From NCBI GenBank assembly GCA_003676145.1, contig NAUB01000005.1, positions 1 through 33,428 of the forward strand: a stretch of 33,428 nt of DNA. The letters run 5' to 3'. The stretch is from a gamma proteobacterium symbiont of Stewartia floridana (lineage in GTDB: Bacteria > Pseudomonadota > Gammaproteobacteria > Chromatiales > Chromatiaceae). A program made the translations under genes and the position numbers. Shown here piece by piece: positions 1 through 8,429 of the stretch. The stretch's first letter is position 1. Each line of letters begins with the position of its first letter. A model generated the notes under the pieces. That model saw only the letters and a list, made by a program, of their open reading frames with translations, did no database searches and was not told the DNA's origin.

Positions 1-97
1 GTCGTTCATTTGGAATCACCAAACCTCTCTCCTCGCGCCTTGATTGGCGCTTTTTCAGGCACAACAGGGCCAATTGGATTAGTGTTAACAGGCCCTA
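1..97 (-). repeat. Dispersed repeat copy A, truncated by window edge
   Basis: Read on the minus strand, this copy begins TAGGGCCTGTTAAC (97 down to 84) and runs off the left edge. Its 97 bases align without gaps to the reverse complement of 33225-33321, with only three mismatches that I can count (positions 8, 27 or so, and 81). It contains one arm (45-64) of a palindromic inner element seen whole at 33258-33354, and a short hairpin, GCGCC/GGCGC followed by TTTTTC, at 35-55. The copy lies about 50 bases beyond the 3' end of nadB. It encodes nothing I recognise. Because it is cut at base 1, the window may be a contig broken in a repeat. Confidence 0.85.
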
Positions 98-145
98 GTA
101 ACCGCCAGACTGCAGCATTGCCTATTTAGTGGCATGGGCCGGGAC

Positions 146-1765
146 TCAATAGGGCGAATAGCCCTCCGGGATCAAGATGGTCGGTTTGTTCTGCACCCGG
201 TCGTCCCGGTAGGGGAAGTCGAGGGTGAAATGGAGCCCTCGGCTCTCACGCCGACATTGGGCCGAGCGGATGATCATATCGGCCACATCGACCAGATTTC
301 TCAGCTCCAGAAGATCCATGCTGACCCTGAAATTGCTGTAGTACTCGACAATCTCACGCTGTAACAGGTCCACCCTGCGGCGGGCACGCACCAGGCGTTT
401 GTTACTTCTGACGATACCCACATAGTCCCACATGAAGTGGCGCAGCTCATCCCAGTTATGGGAGACCACCACCTCTTCATCCGGCTCGGTAACACGGCTT
501 TCATCCCAGGGGGCAATCTGCGGAGGTTCAGCCGTGCTGGAATCCAGTTCATGAATATCCTCTGCGGCGAGCTTGGCAAACACCAGACACTCGAGCAGTG
601 AGTTGCTGGCCATACGATTGGCGCCGTGAAGACCCGTGTAGGCACTCTCACCGACCACATAGAGTCCAGCGATGTCGGTACGTGCCTTATGGTCCGCCAT
701 GACGCCACCACAGGTGTAGTGGGCTGCCGGTACCACCGGGATCGGCTGTTTCGACATGTCGATACCAAAATCGAGGCAGCGTTGATAGATGGTGGGGAAG
801 TGCTCCTGAATGAATTCGGCCGGCTTGTGGCTGATATCCAGGTAGAGACAGTCGGCACCAATACGTTTCATCTCATGGTCGATTGCCCGCGCGACGATAT
901 CCCTGGGTGCCAGTTCCCCGCGTTCATCGAAGCGATCCATGAAGCGGCTGCCGTCGGGAAGCTTGAGCTGGCCACCTTCTCCTCTGACCGCCTCGGAGAT
1001 CAGGAAACTCTTCGCCTCCGGGTGGTAGAGGCAGGTTGGGTGAAACTGGATGAACTCCATGTTGGCGACCCGGCAGCCCGCCCGCCAGGCCATTGCGATC
1101 CCATCTCCTGTGGAGACATCCGGATTGCTGGTGTAGAGATAGACCTTACTTGCGCCACCGGTAGCCAGAACGACAAATCGCGCCCTGAAGGTCTGCACAT
1201 GATTACTTTCATGGTCAAGGATATAGGCGCCGTAACAGTGTTTCTGGTGCTTGGTCTGCTCTTTTTCACTGGTGATCAGGTCAATCGCGATATGGTGTTC
1301 GAAGATTTCGATATTCGAACGGGCCTTGACTTGTCCCTGCAGGGTGGTTTCCACCTCTCTGCCGGTCGCGTCTGCGGCATGAATGACCCGCCGATGGGAG
1401 TGTCCTCCTTCCTGGGTCAGGTGGTAGCCGCCGCTCGATTCGGCGCTGTCGTCCCGGGTGAAATTCACTCCACCCTTGAGCAGCCAGTCGATGTTGGATG
1501 GGCCATTTTCAACCACCAGCTGGACAGTCTCCTCATCGCACAGGCCGGCGCCGGCACCCAGGGTGTCCTTGACGTGGGATGCAATGCTGTCCTCCTCATC
1601 GAGTACCACAGAGATACCCCCCTGGGCATAGTAGGTGTTGGTCTCTTTCAGCTCTTTTTTTGAGATGACTGCGATTTTCAGCTTCTGATCCAGGTGCAGG
1701 GCGAGGCTCAATCCGGCGGCGCCACTGCCGATAATCAGTACGTCATGTTGGTGATCTGTGGTCAT
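146..1765 (-). CDS. nadB: L-aspartate oxidase NadB
   Basis: Flavoenzyme that oxidises L-aspartate to iminoaspartate, the first step of de novo NAD synthesis (NadB-NadA-NadC); cytoplasmic. The N-terminus has the FAD-binding glycine motif [11 protein letters not shown] (residues 13-23). Further family signatures follow: the [13 protein letters not shown] segment, [30 protein letters not shown] and [15 protein letters not shown]. The ATG at 1765 gives 539 residues, matching the usual length of about 540 and aligning with the known N-terminus. The reading frame stays open upstream to a TTG at 1813 (16 more residues), which has only a weak, closely spaced AGGA. Neither start has a strong ribosome site; I prefer 1765 from family length. 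It is divergent from rpoE, as in Escherichia coli. Confidence 0.96.
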   Translation of the reverse strand: MTTDHQHDVLIIGSGAAGLSLALHLDQKLKIAVISKKELKETNTYYAQGGISVVLDEEDSIASHVKDTLGAGAGLCDEETVQLVVENGPSNIDWLLKGGVNFTRDDSAESSGGYHLTQEGGHSHRRVIHAADATGREVETTLQGQVKARSNIEIFEHHIAIDLITSEKEQTKHQKHCYGAYILDHESNHVQTFRARFVVLATGGASKVYLYTSNPDVSTGDGIAMAWRAGCRVANMEFIQFHPTCLYHPEAKSFLISEAVRGEGGQLKLPDGSRFMDRFDERGELAPRDIVARAIDHEMKRIGADCLYLDISHKPAEFIQEHFPTIYQRCLDFGIDMSKQPIPVVPAAHYTCGGVMADHKARTDIAGLYVVGESAYTGLHGANRMASNSLLECLVFAKLAAEDIHELDSSTAEPPQIAPWDESRVTEPDEEVVVSHNWDELRHFMWDYVGIVRSNKRLVRARRRVDLLQREIVEYYSNFRVSMDLLELRNLVDVADMIIRSAQCRRESRGLHFTLDFPYRDDRVQNKPTILIPEGYSPY

Positions 1766-1894
1766 AATTTGCGGGGTAGGGTCGATATGGTGATAATGCG
1801 TTTCCAGTTGCAATGCATCCTAGCTTAAAACCGCGTTTGGTTGAACCAATCGCGTCGGCAGACTGATATCGGTCAATTAAAGCTGGAATTGCCA

Positions 1895-1921
1895 GAACTT
1901 ATCCAATCCATGACTGTCAAT
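1895..1921 (+). promoter_or_regulatory. Predicted sigma-E type promoter of rpoE
   Basis: GAACTT at 1895-1900 is followed after 16 bases by TCAAT at 1917-1921. This fits the extracytoplasmic-function sigma-E/AlgU pattern GAACTT-N16-17-TCnnA except for the last base of the -10 box. It lies about 47 bases upstream of the rpoE start, where E. coli and Pseudomonas carry an autoregulated promoter. Positive autoregulation is inferred from this position. Confidence 0.6.
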
Positions 1922-1967
1922 GGGACTGTGCACAGGAAGTGCTCGTCACGAGGAGGTAATAGCCCGG

Positions 1968-2546
1968 ATGGGCGAGCGGTTAATCGATCAGGAACTCGTA
2001 GCTCGAGTTCAACAGGGTGACAAAAAGGCGTTTGACCTGCTGGTACTGAAGTATCAGCAGAAAATCACCAATCTGATCTCCCGCTATATCCGAGACCCTC
2101 ATGAGGTACTGGATGTGACCCAGGAAGCCTTTATCAAGGCCTATCGGGCGATACCCAAGTTTCGGGGTGACAGTGCTTTTTATACGTGGCTCTATCGAAT
2201 AGCCATCAATACGGCGAAGAACTACCTCGTAGCCCAGGGACGGCGCCCCCCTTCAGATGATGTGGAGGCGGAAGTGGCTGAACAAATGGATGTCGGTGTG
2301 CGTCTAAAGGAGACAGGTACACCGGAAAACCATGTGTTGACCGAAGAGATTACCATGACGGTTCAGCAGGCGATCGATGATCTGCCTGAAGATCTGAGAA
2401 CCGCCATTGTACTGAGAGAGCTGGAAGGCATGAGTTATGAAGAGATCGCCAATGCCATGTCCTGTCCTGTGGGTACGGTTCGCTCCCGTATATTCAGGGC
2501 ACGTGAGGCGATTGATAAAAGACTGAGCCCATTACTGAAACCTTAA
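1968..2546 (+). CDS. rpoE: RNA polymerase sigma-E factor RpoE (AlgU)
   Basis: Extracytoplasmic-function sigma factor of 192 aa that directs RNA polymerase to envelope-stress genes. Region 2 is shown by the DVTQEAFIKAYRAI and FRGDSAFYTWLYRIAINTAKN segments, followed by NYLVAQGRRPPS. Region 4 is shown by LPEDLRTAIVLRELEGMSYE and CPVGTVRSRIFRAREAID. Similarity to E. coli RpoE is visible along the whole length. The frame is open upstream to 1920, but the ATG at 1968 gives the canonical N-terminus (MGERLIDQELVARVQ) and follows AGGAGG at 1951-1956, at a rather long spacing of 11 bases. First gene of the operon with rseA, rseB, rseC and degP; regulated by the RseA/RseB proteins encoded next. Confidence 0.97.
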   Translation: MGERLIDQELVARVQQGDKKAFDLLVLKYQQKITNLISRYIRDPHEVLDVTQEAFIKAYRAIPKFRGDSAFYTWLYRIAINTAKNYLVAQGRRPPSDDVEAEVAEQMDVGVRLKETGTPENHVLTEEITMTVQQAIDDLPEDLRTAIVLRELEGMSYEEIANAMSCPVGTVRSRIFRAREAIDKRLSPLLKP

Positions 2547-2563
2547 TATCAGGCATAGCACAA

Positions 2564-3139
2564 ATGACTGAGCAAGAGTACGAAAGATTATCCGCACTGG
2601 TTGATGAGGAGATTTCAGAAGAAGAAATCTCTATGGAAATTAATAAGTTGTCGAATAATGCGGCGAACCGGGGCACCTGGTCCAGGTACCATTTGATCGG
2701 TGACGCCATGCGTGGCGAAACAGGCTCTCTGTACAGCCCGGACCTGGCACAGGCGATTAGCAAGCAACTGGAGGACGAGCCGGTCGTGCTGGCTCCAGCA
2801 GCAATCAAACGTCGTCCAGGGTTAAAAAAGCGCTCCTATACCGGATTGGCTGTCGCAGCCTCATTAGCCGCCGTCGCGGTGGTGATGGCCCCTCAGCTGA
2901 TCAATCCGGAGGGATCTGAAGCGCCACCGGCGACTATCGCCGCCACTCAGGCACCTGCAACAGAGACCCTCTACGTCGCGGAAGACGGCACTCGTTGGGA
3001 GCTGCTGAAGAAACCCGAAGTGGAATCCCGGCTTAATGCCTATCTGGTCAATCATCAGGAAAGGTCACCGTCGAGCAATATCAAAGGGATCATGCCCTTT
3101 GCGACGTTCGTCAGTTACGATGAAAACAAACAAAAATAA
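2564..3139 (+). CDS. rseA: Anti-sigma-E factor RseA (MucA-like)
   Basis: Single-pass inner-membrane anti-sigma factor, 191 aa, that holds RpoE until stress-triggered proteolysis. Residues 1-65 match the cytoplasmic sigma-binding domain, including the GTWSRYHLIGDAMRGE signature. A transmembrane helix lies at about 92-112 (LAVAASLAAVAVVMAPQLI), preceded by the basic stretch KRRPGLKKR, so the N-terminus is inside. The periplasmic part is short, has an Ala/Thr/Pro-rich linker (119-135), and ends in VNHQERSPSSNIKGIMPF, a segment typical of MucA-type proteins. It starts 17 bases after rpoE. In the known pathway DegS and RseP cut this protein; neither protease gene is in the window. Confidence 0.94.
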   Translation: MTEQEYERLSALVDEEISEEEISMEINKLSNNAANRGTWSRYHLIGDAMRGETGSLYSPDLAQAISKQLEDEPVVLAPAAIKRRPGLKKRSYTGLAVAASLAAVAVVMAPQLINPEGSEAPPATIAATQAPATETLYVAEDGTRWELLKKPEVESRLNAYLVNHQERSPSSNIKGIMPFATFVSYDENKQK

Positions 3140-3154
3140 GATTGAGCTGATCGG

Positions 3155-4147
3155 ATGAATCTATCTTCTTCCAGAGCTGATTCGAGACATTATTGGATCG
3201 GTTTTCTCCTGCTGCTGCTCTGCAGCCAGCCAGTTTTCGCCGCTGAACAGCTCACTCCCAGGGATTGGCTTGAGCGGATGATGGAGGCAGTACAAAAGCT
3301 GAACTATCAGGGAACCTTCGTCTATCTGCATGACAATCAACTGGAAATCATGAAAATCGCCCATGCGGTGAACGGTGATAAGGTCAGAGAGAGCCTGATG
3401 TCCCTGAATGGTGCGCCGCGTGAAGTGATTCGTGATGAGGAGTCGGTAACCTGCGTCATGCCTGGCAGCAATGAAGTGTCAGTGGATAAGCGCTCCCCAA
3501 GCAAGAAATTTCTCAATATTCTGCCTCAGGACCTGGCCCAACTTGAGGATCACTACAGTTTTCGCATGAGCGGAAACGACCGAATTGCCAATCGTCAGGC
3601 TCAGGTTGTGGTGATCATGCCCAATGACCGGCTTCGCTACGGCTATCGTTTCTATCTGGATGTGGAGAGTGGCCTGCCACTCAAATCGGATTTAATGAAC
3701 GAACATGGAGAAGCGGTGGAGCAGACCATGTTCACCGATCTGGAGATCGGTGTTGCAGAGATCAGTGAACTGCACCAGAGAGAGTCGTTGTTCACCTACC
3801 GGCTGAAAAATAATGAGGGCACCAGTCTCTCCAATGAGGCAGACAGTCGCTGGAATTTTCTCAAGCTTCCTGCCGGATTCCGATTGAGTATGCAGCATCA
3901 GCTGCACGATCCGATGCTGAGTGCGCCAATCGAGCAGTATGTGTTCAGTGACGGACTCGGTTCACTCTCCGTGTTTATCGAAGCGGAAACCCGTAACGAA
4001 GCCTTCAGCGGTGTATCCAGATTGGGTGCGATCAACGCCTGGGGTGGTCAGATTGCCGGCTACCAGGTGACCGCTGTTGGCGAAGTGCCGGCTGTCACCA
4101 TACTGGGTGTGGTTCAAGGGATGGAGCTGAAGGGCTCGAATGATTGA
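3155..4147 (+). CDS. rseB: Periplasmic sigma-E regulator RseB (MucB)
   Basis: Soluble periplasmic protein of 330 aa that binds the periplasmic part of RseA and shields it from cleavage; in E. coli it senses displaced LPS and lipoprotein material. A Sec signal peptide is clear (hydrophobic FLLLLLCSQPVFA, likely cut near residue 29). The mature N-terminal domain begins with the family pattern WLERMMEAVQKLNYQGTFVY, and the C-terminal domain contains the VFSDGLGSLSVFIE segment. Starts 15 bases after rseA, preceded by GAGCTGATCGG. Its 3' end overlaps the start of rseC by 8 bases, so the two are probably translationally coupled. Confidence 0.94.
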   Translation: MNLSSSRADSRHYWIGFLLLLLCSQPVFAAEQLTPRDWLERMMEAVQKLNYQGTFVYLHDNQLEIMKIAHAVNGDKVRESLMSLNGAPREVIRDEESVTCVMPGSNEVSVDKRSPSKKFLNILPQDLAQLEDHYSFRMSGNDRIANRQAQVVVIMPNDRLRYGYRFYLDVESGLPLKSDLMNEHGEAVEQTMFTDLEIGVAEISELHQRESLFTYRLKNNEGTSLSNEADSRWNFLKLPAGFRLSMQHQLHDPMLSAPIEQYVFSDGLGSLSVFIEAETRNEAFSGVSRLGAINAWGGQIAGYQVTAVGEVPAVTILGVVQGMELKGSND

Positions 4148-4610
4148 AGAGACCGCAATGGTCGTGCGTATTGATGGTGAATACGCATTTGTCGAGACGC
4201 AAAAGCGTGCCGCCTGTGGATCCTGCGAGAGTCAGGGAAGCTGCAGTACCACGGTTCTGGCCGGCTTGTTCAAACGCCGCTACAACTACCTCAAAGTCGC
4301 CAATACCGTGTTGGCGAAACCGGGCGAGCAGGTGATCATCGGCCTGCAGGAACAGGCTCTCGTGAAACTCTCCATGCTGGCCTATCTGCTGCCTCTGATC
4401 AGCATGATTCTGGCTGCCATCGCGGCTCAATATCTGTTTGGTCTGTTGAACATTCAGTCAGGGGAACTCCCGCAAGTTATCGGTGGTCTATTGGGGCTGA
4501 TTGGCGGGTTTTTTCTGTTGAGACTACTTGCATATAAAAATCGACATGACCCAGGTTATCAGGCTGTGATGCTGCGCCATGCAGATAGGGTCTCTGTACC
4601 ATTTGTCTGA
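4140..4610 (+). CDS. rseC: Sigma-E modulator RseC (MucC)
   Basis: Inner-membrane protein of 156 aa of the RseC/MucC family. An N-terminal cytoplasmic domain carries a cysteine cluster (C26, C29, C35 in CGSCESQGSC), followed by two transmembrane helices at about 77-101 and 112-131. The family includes RsxC-associated SoxR reducers and the mild positive modulator of sigma-E, and its biochemical role is poorly defined; the cysteines suggest metal or redox chemistry. The ATG overlaps the rseB stop (the junction reads AATGATTGA). An alternative frame over the same DNA is a shadow. Confidence 0.92.
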   Translation: MIEETAMVVRIDGEYAFVETQKRAACGSCESQGSCSTTVLAGLFKRRYNYLKVANTVLAKPGEQVIIGLQEQALVKLSMLAYLLPLISMILAAIAAQYLFGLLNIQSGELPQVIGGLLGLIGGFFLLRLLAYKNRHDPGYQAVMLRHADRVSVPFV

Positions 4611-4670
4611 GACTCTATTCACTTCCTACCTGTTGTCGATAGATCCCTCTTTCCTCCAGGAGTTGTTTCA

Positions 4671-6110
4671 ATGAGAGACAAGAAATTTCAATTTATCATG
4701 TTGGCGGCGATTGCAGTGGCGCTGCTGACATCATTCCCTCTGATGGCACGTGATCTGCCCAACTTTGCAGATCTTGCAGAGCATAACGCCCCCTCTGTGG
4801 TCAATATCAGTACCAGAACCTCCTCATCCAGGAACCAGATGTCACCCTTCAATATGCCTGAATTGGAAGGCTTACCTGAAGGCAGCCCGTTGGGTGAGTT
4901 GATGAAAAAGTTTTTTGGCAATCACGGTTATCAGATGCCGGAAAATGATGTGCAGAAGCGCTCTCTCGGATCCGGTTTCATCATTTCAGAGGATGGCTAT
5001 ATTCTGACCAATAATCATGTGGTGGAAGAGGCTGATGAAATCCTCGTGCGGATGAACGACCGACGTGAGTTTGTCGCGAAAGTGATCGGCAAAGACGAGC
5101 GCAGCGATATCGCCCTGATCAAAATCAATGCTGATGATCTGCCAATGGTTGAAATAGGTGACTCTGACGGCTTGAGAGTCGGTGAGTGGGTGTTGGCAAT
5201 CGGTTCACCCTTCGGTTTCGATCATTCGGTGACGGCCGGTATCGTCAGCGCAAAGGGCCGAAACCTGCCAACTGAAAACTATGTGCCCTTCATTCAAACC
5301 GACGTCGCCATCAACCCCGGCAACTCCGGTGGTCCGCTGTTCAACATGGAAGGTAAAGTGGTTGGTATCAACTCACAGATCTACAGCCGATCAGGTGGTT
5401 TCATGGGCCTCTCTTTCGCGATCCCGATTGAGATGGCGATGAATGTTGCTGATCAGCTAAAGACCCGTGGTCGGGTTACCCGTGGCTGGCTGGGTGTGTT
5501 GATTCAGGATGTCACCAAGGATCTTGCCGACAGTTTTGGCATGGATCATCCCCGAGGTGCATTGATTGCCCGGGTTCTCCCCCAGAGTCCATCGGAAAAA
5601 GCGGGACTTCAGGTAGGTGATGTCATTCTGTCATTCAACGGCACCCCCATACACACCTCATCAGAGTTGCCTCCCTTGGTTGGGCGCAGCAATGTGGATA
5701 AGCCCGCCTCACTGAAGATACTGAGGAAGGGTAGAACCAAAATGGTGGAGGTGAATATCGGTGAATTACCTTCTGATGACCAGTTGGAAATAGCTGAAAA
5801 TACGCCTCCCAAGGTGTCTGAAAATCGCTTGGGATTGATGGTTTCCAGTGTCAGTGAGCAAGTTCAGAAGGAGTTGCGTCTATCATCTCGAAGGGGTGTC
5901 ATGGTCGAGTCGGTAACCGGAAAGGCCGCCCGCGAAGCCGGGATTCAACAGGGCGACATCATTACGATGATCAATAACATGGATGTGGAGGGTGTGGAGC
6001 ACTTCAACCGTTTGGTCAAAGAGCTGCCCGGGGAGAAGACGGTTGCCTTGCTTGTGCACCGCAATACAGGGCCGATTTTTCTTGCCCTGCATGTACCGGA
6101 AAATGATTGA
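4671..6110 (+). CDS. degP: Periplasmic serine protease Do/DegP (MucD)
   Basis: HtrA-family protease and chaperone of 479 aa that degrades or refolds damaged periplasmic proteins. An N-terminal signal peptide (about residues 1-26, LMA before the cut) is followed by a trypsin-like domain with the full catalytic triad: H116 in TNNHVV, D146 in RSDIALIK and S219 in NPGNSGGPL. Two PDZ domains follow, at about 275-365 (GWLGVLIQDV) and 385-475 (NRLGLMVSSV). Start is supported by CAGGAG about 9 bases upstream. It is the fifth gene of the sigma-E operon, in the position of Pseudomonas mucD, and overlaps the next gene by 8 bases. Confidence 0.96.
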   Translation: MRDKKFQFIMLAAIAVALLTSFPLMARDLPNFADLAEHNAPSVVNISTRTSSSRNQMSPFNMPELEGLPEGSPLGELMKKFFGNHGYQMPENDVQKRSLGSGFIISEDGYILTNNHVVEEADEILVRMNDRREFVAKVIGKDERSDIALIKINADDLPMVEIGDSDGLRVGEWVLAIGSPFGFDHSVTAGIVSAKGRNLPTENYVPFIQTDVAINPGNSGGPLFNMEGKVVGINSQIYSRSGGFMGLSFAIPIEMAMNVADQLKTRGRVTRGWLGVLIQDVTKDLADSFGMDHPRGALIARVLPQSPSEKAGLQVGDVILSFNGTPIHTSSELPPLVGRSNVDKPASLKILRKGRTKMVEVNIGELPSDDQLEIAENTPPKVSENRLGLMVSSVSEQVQKELRLSSRRGVMVESVTGKAAREAGIQQGDIITMINNMDVEGVEHFNRLVKELPGEKTVALLVHRNTGPIFLALHVPEND

Positions 6111-6345
6111 GTTGAGATTTTACCATCGGCAGGGATGCCACCTGTGTGATGAGATGTGGGAGCAACTCTCAGCCATGAATGGATTGGAGAAAATTCTCCT
6201 GGTGAAGGTCGATATCGATCGCGACGCTGAGATCAAAGCGGAGTATGGGCTGCGAATTCCCTGTCTGGAGGGGCCGGATGGCGTCTCACTGAGTGAGCAT
6301 TATCTCGATCAATCCAGACTTCTGAGCTATTTGCGCGACGTATGA
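6103..6345 (+). CDS. Small glutaredoxin-like protein (DUF836 type)
   Basis: Thioredoxin-fold protein of 80 aa with a CxxC motif at residues 13-16 ([10 protein letters not shown]) right after the first beta strand, as in glutaredoxins, then [24 protein letters not shown], where the cis-proline position follows the Ile-Pro. Substrate unknown. The frame is open upstream to 5983, but that part only overlaps degP in another frame; the ATG at 6103 gives a normal domain and overlaps the degP stop through the same AATGATTGA junction seen at rseB/rseC. Being coupled to degP and followed by a terminator, it is probably the last gene of the sigma-E operon; a thiol role in envelope stress is an inference. 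Confidence 0.85.
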   Translation: MIELRFYHRQGCHLCDEMWEQLSAMNGLEKILLVKVDIDRDAEIKAEYGLRIPCLEGPDGVSLSEHYLDQSRLLSYLRDV

Positions 6346-6385
6346 TTTGGTATCATCTCTCTTTTTGTGGCAACACGTTTACGTT

Positions 6386-6420
6386 GAAACGCCCCGAAAC
6401 GGGGCGTTTCTTGTTTTTTC
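6386..6420 (+). terminator. Rho-independent terminator after the sigma-E operon
   Basis: A perfect 11-bp stem GAAACGCCCCG (6386-6396) and CGGGGCGTTTC (6400-6410) with an AAA loop is followed by TTGTTTTTTC. It separates the glutaredoxin-like gene from lepA, so lepA should have its own promoter or depend on read-through. Confidence 0.92.
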
Positions 6421-6439
6421 AGTGACAATTCAAGGCTTT

Positions 6440-8245
6440 ATGGCTGATCTTCAACACATCCGCAACTTTTCCATTATTGCTCATATCGATCATGGTAAAT
6501 CCACCATAGCCGATCGGTTCATTCAGACCTGTGGTGGTCTGAGCGACCGGGAGATGGCTGACCAGGTGTGTGATTCCATGGATCTGGAGCGGGAGCGGGG
6601 CATTACCATCAAAGCCCAAAGCGTTACCCTGGAGTATCAGGCCAAAGACGGCATCAGCTACCAGCTCAATTTCATCGATACGCCCGGTCATGTGGATTTC
6701 TCCTACGAGGTTTCCCGCTCCCTGGCGGCTTGTGAAGGGGCGCTACTGGTGGTGGACGCGGCGCAGGGCGTTGAAGCCCAGAGTGTGGCGAACTGCTACA
6801 CCGCGATCGAGCAAGGGCTGGAAGTACTGCCGGTACTCAATAAAATCGATCTCCCGTCTGCGGAGCCGGAACGGGTAATCAATGAGATTGAAGAGATTAT
6901 CGGTATCGAGGCCGATCAGGCCGTCCACGTCAGTGCCAAAACCGGCTTGGGCATCGAAGCGCTGTTGGAACAACTGGTCGCCACGATTCCCCCTCCGGCC
7001 GGCGACTATGAAGCGCCGCTGCAGGCGCTGATCATCGATTCCTGGTTCGACTCCTATGTCGGGGTCATCTCACTGATCAGGGTGATGAACGGTGAGATCA
7101 AGCCGAAAGACAAGATGCGGATCATGTCCACCGGACGGGTTTTCCAGGTTGAGCAGGTTGGTGTGTTTACCCCCAAACAGCTCAGTCAAGCCTCACTGAA
7201 AGCGGGAGAGGTAGGCTACCTGATCGCTGGAATCAAAGAGGTTGACGGCGCACCCGTCGGCGACACCATCACCTTGGAAAATCGCCAGGCCGATCAACCT
7301 CTGCCGGGATTCGAGGAGATGCATCCACGGGTTTTCTCCGGCCTCTATCCAGTCAGCTCGGATGATTATGAGGGTCTGCGGGATGCTCTGCAGAAACTGC
7401 GCCTCAATGATGCTGCACTGCACTATGAGCCGGAAACCTCTCAGGCCTTGGGATTTGGATTCCGCTGCGGATTCCTCGGCATGCTGCATATGGAGATTGT
7501 TCAGGAGCGACTCGAACGGGAGTACGACCTGGATCTGATCACCACCGCACCTTCAGTGGTTTACGAAGTGCTGAAAAGTGACGGTGAACTCATCCATATC
7601 GAAAATCCGGCAGCACTGCCCGATCCGGGTAAATTGGAAGAGGTTCGCGAACCGATCATTGTGGCAACCATCCTGGTGCCACAAGACTATCTGGGTAACG
7701 TGATAACCCTGTGTATTGAGAAGCGCGGGGTACAGAAAAACCTGCAATATCTGGCCGGACAGGTGCAGTTAAGTTATGAGTTGCCGATGAATGAAGTGGT
7801 ACTCGACTTTTTTGACCGTCTGAAGTCGGTGAGTAGAGGCTATGCCTCGTTTGAGTATGAGTTCACCCATTTTCAGGCCGCTCCGCTGGTCAAGCTCGAT
7901 ATTCTGATCAATGGTGATCGAGTGGATGCTCTGTCGTTGATTGTGCATAAGGATCAGGCTCAGTTCAGAGGGCGGGATCTGACCTCGAAGATGAAAGAGA
8001 TCATCCCCAGGCAGATGTTCGAGGTGGCCATCCAGGCCGCGATCGGTACCAAGATTATTGCCCGTACCACGGTCAAGGCACTGAGAAAGAATGTGACTGC
8101 CAAATGTTATGGTGGTGATATAACACGAAAACGTAAACTGCTGGAGAAGCAGAAAGCTGGTAAAAAACGCATGAAGCAGGTTGGTAAGGTGGAGATACCG
8201 CAAGACGCCTTTCTTGCTGTGCTTCAGGTCGGCAAGGATAATTAG
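6440..8245 (+). CDS. lepA: Elongation factor 4 (LepA)
   Basis: Ribosome-associated GTPase of 601 aa implicated in back-translocation and ribosome biogenesis; often membrane-associated. GTPase motifs are intact: G1 AHIDHGKS (14-21), the switch-I RERGITIK segment, G3 DTPGHVD (80-86) and G4 NKID (134-137). The EF4-specific C-terminal part includes [20 protein letters not shown]. The frame is open back to 6347, but that region covers the terminator; the ATG at 6440 gives the family length (about 600) and start ([19 protein letters not shown]). A weak AAGG lies four bases before it. It precedes lepB, as in most gammaproteobacteria, but here a 145-bp element separates them. Confidence 0.97.
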   Translation: MADLQHIRNFSIIAHIDHGKSTIADRFIQTCGGLSDREMADQVCDSMDLERERGITIKAQSVTLEYQAKDGISYQLNFIDTPGHVDFSYEVSRSLAACEGALLVVDAAQGVEAQSVANCYTAIEQGLEVLPVLNKIDLPSAEPERVINEIEEIIGIEADQAVHVSAKTGLGIEALLEQLVATIPPPAGDYEAPLQALIIDSWFDSYVGVISLIRVMNGEIKPKDKMRIMSTGRVFQVEQVGVFTPKQLSQASLKAGEVGYLIAGIKEVDGAPVGDTITLENRQADQPLPGFEEMHPRVFSGLYPVSSDDYEGLRDALQKLRLNDAALHYEPETSQALGFGFRCGFLGMLHMEIVQERLEREYDLDLITTAPSVVYEVLKSDGELIHIENPAALPDPGKLEEVREPIIVATILVPQDYLGNVITLCIEKRGVQKNLQYLAGQVQLSYELPMNEVVLDFFDRLKSVSRGYASFEYEFTHFQAAPLVKLDILINGDRVDALSLIVHKDQAQFRGRDLTSKMKEIIPRQMFEVAIQAAIGTKIIARTTVKALRKNVTAKCYGGDITRKRKLLEKQKAGKKRMKQVGKVEIPQDAFLAVLQVGKDN

Positions 8246-8247
8246 AT

Positions 8248-8392
8248 GTAACTATTCAGATCAGCCCTGAAAAGTGTGATTTTCAGGGCTGAGCAAAGGG
8301 CAGAGTGAGACTTCTTCCCTTTGGGAACCCCAAAAGCTGGGGAGTAACCATTCAGATGGGCGCGAAAAAGACTGGGCCTCCTGAATAGTTAC
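8248..8392. mobile_element. Miniature inverted-repeat element with IS66-like ends
   Basis: The ends are perfect 12-bp inverted repeats: GTAACTATTCAG (8248-8259) and CTGAATAGTTAC (8381-8392). They are flanked by AATTAGAT (8240-8247) and AATCAGAT (8393-8400), an 8-bp duplication with one mismatch. Inside lie a perfect 12-bp stem hairpin (CAGCCCTGAAAA 8262-8273, TTTTCAGGGCTG 8280-8291) and a second copy of the left end, GTAACCATTCAGAT (8344-8357, one mismatch to 8248-8261). No coding capacity. An 8-bp duplication and ends starting GTAA fit the IS66 family, but I assign the family from memory only. The duplication covers the lepA stop codon. Confidence 0.75.
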
Positions 8393-8429
8393 AATCAGAT
8401 TACTATACGGGTGAGGACGCAGGTAAACC

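Noticed and set aside
626-1663. A 345-codon plus-strand open frame
   Set aside because: It lies wholly antisense to nadB, whose protein is clearly recognisable; the translation has no family pattern.
7769-8203. A 144-codon minus-strand frame over the 3' part of lepA
   Set aside because: It is a shadow of the well-supported lepA frame, with no ribosome site and no recognisable protein.
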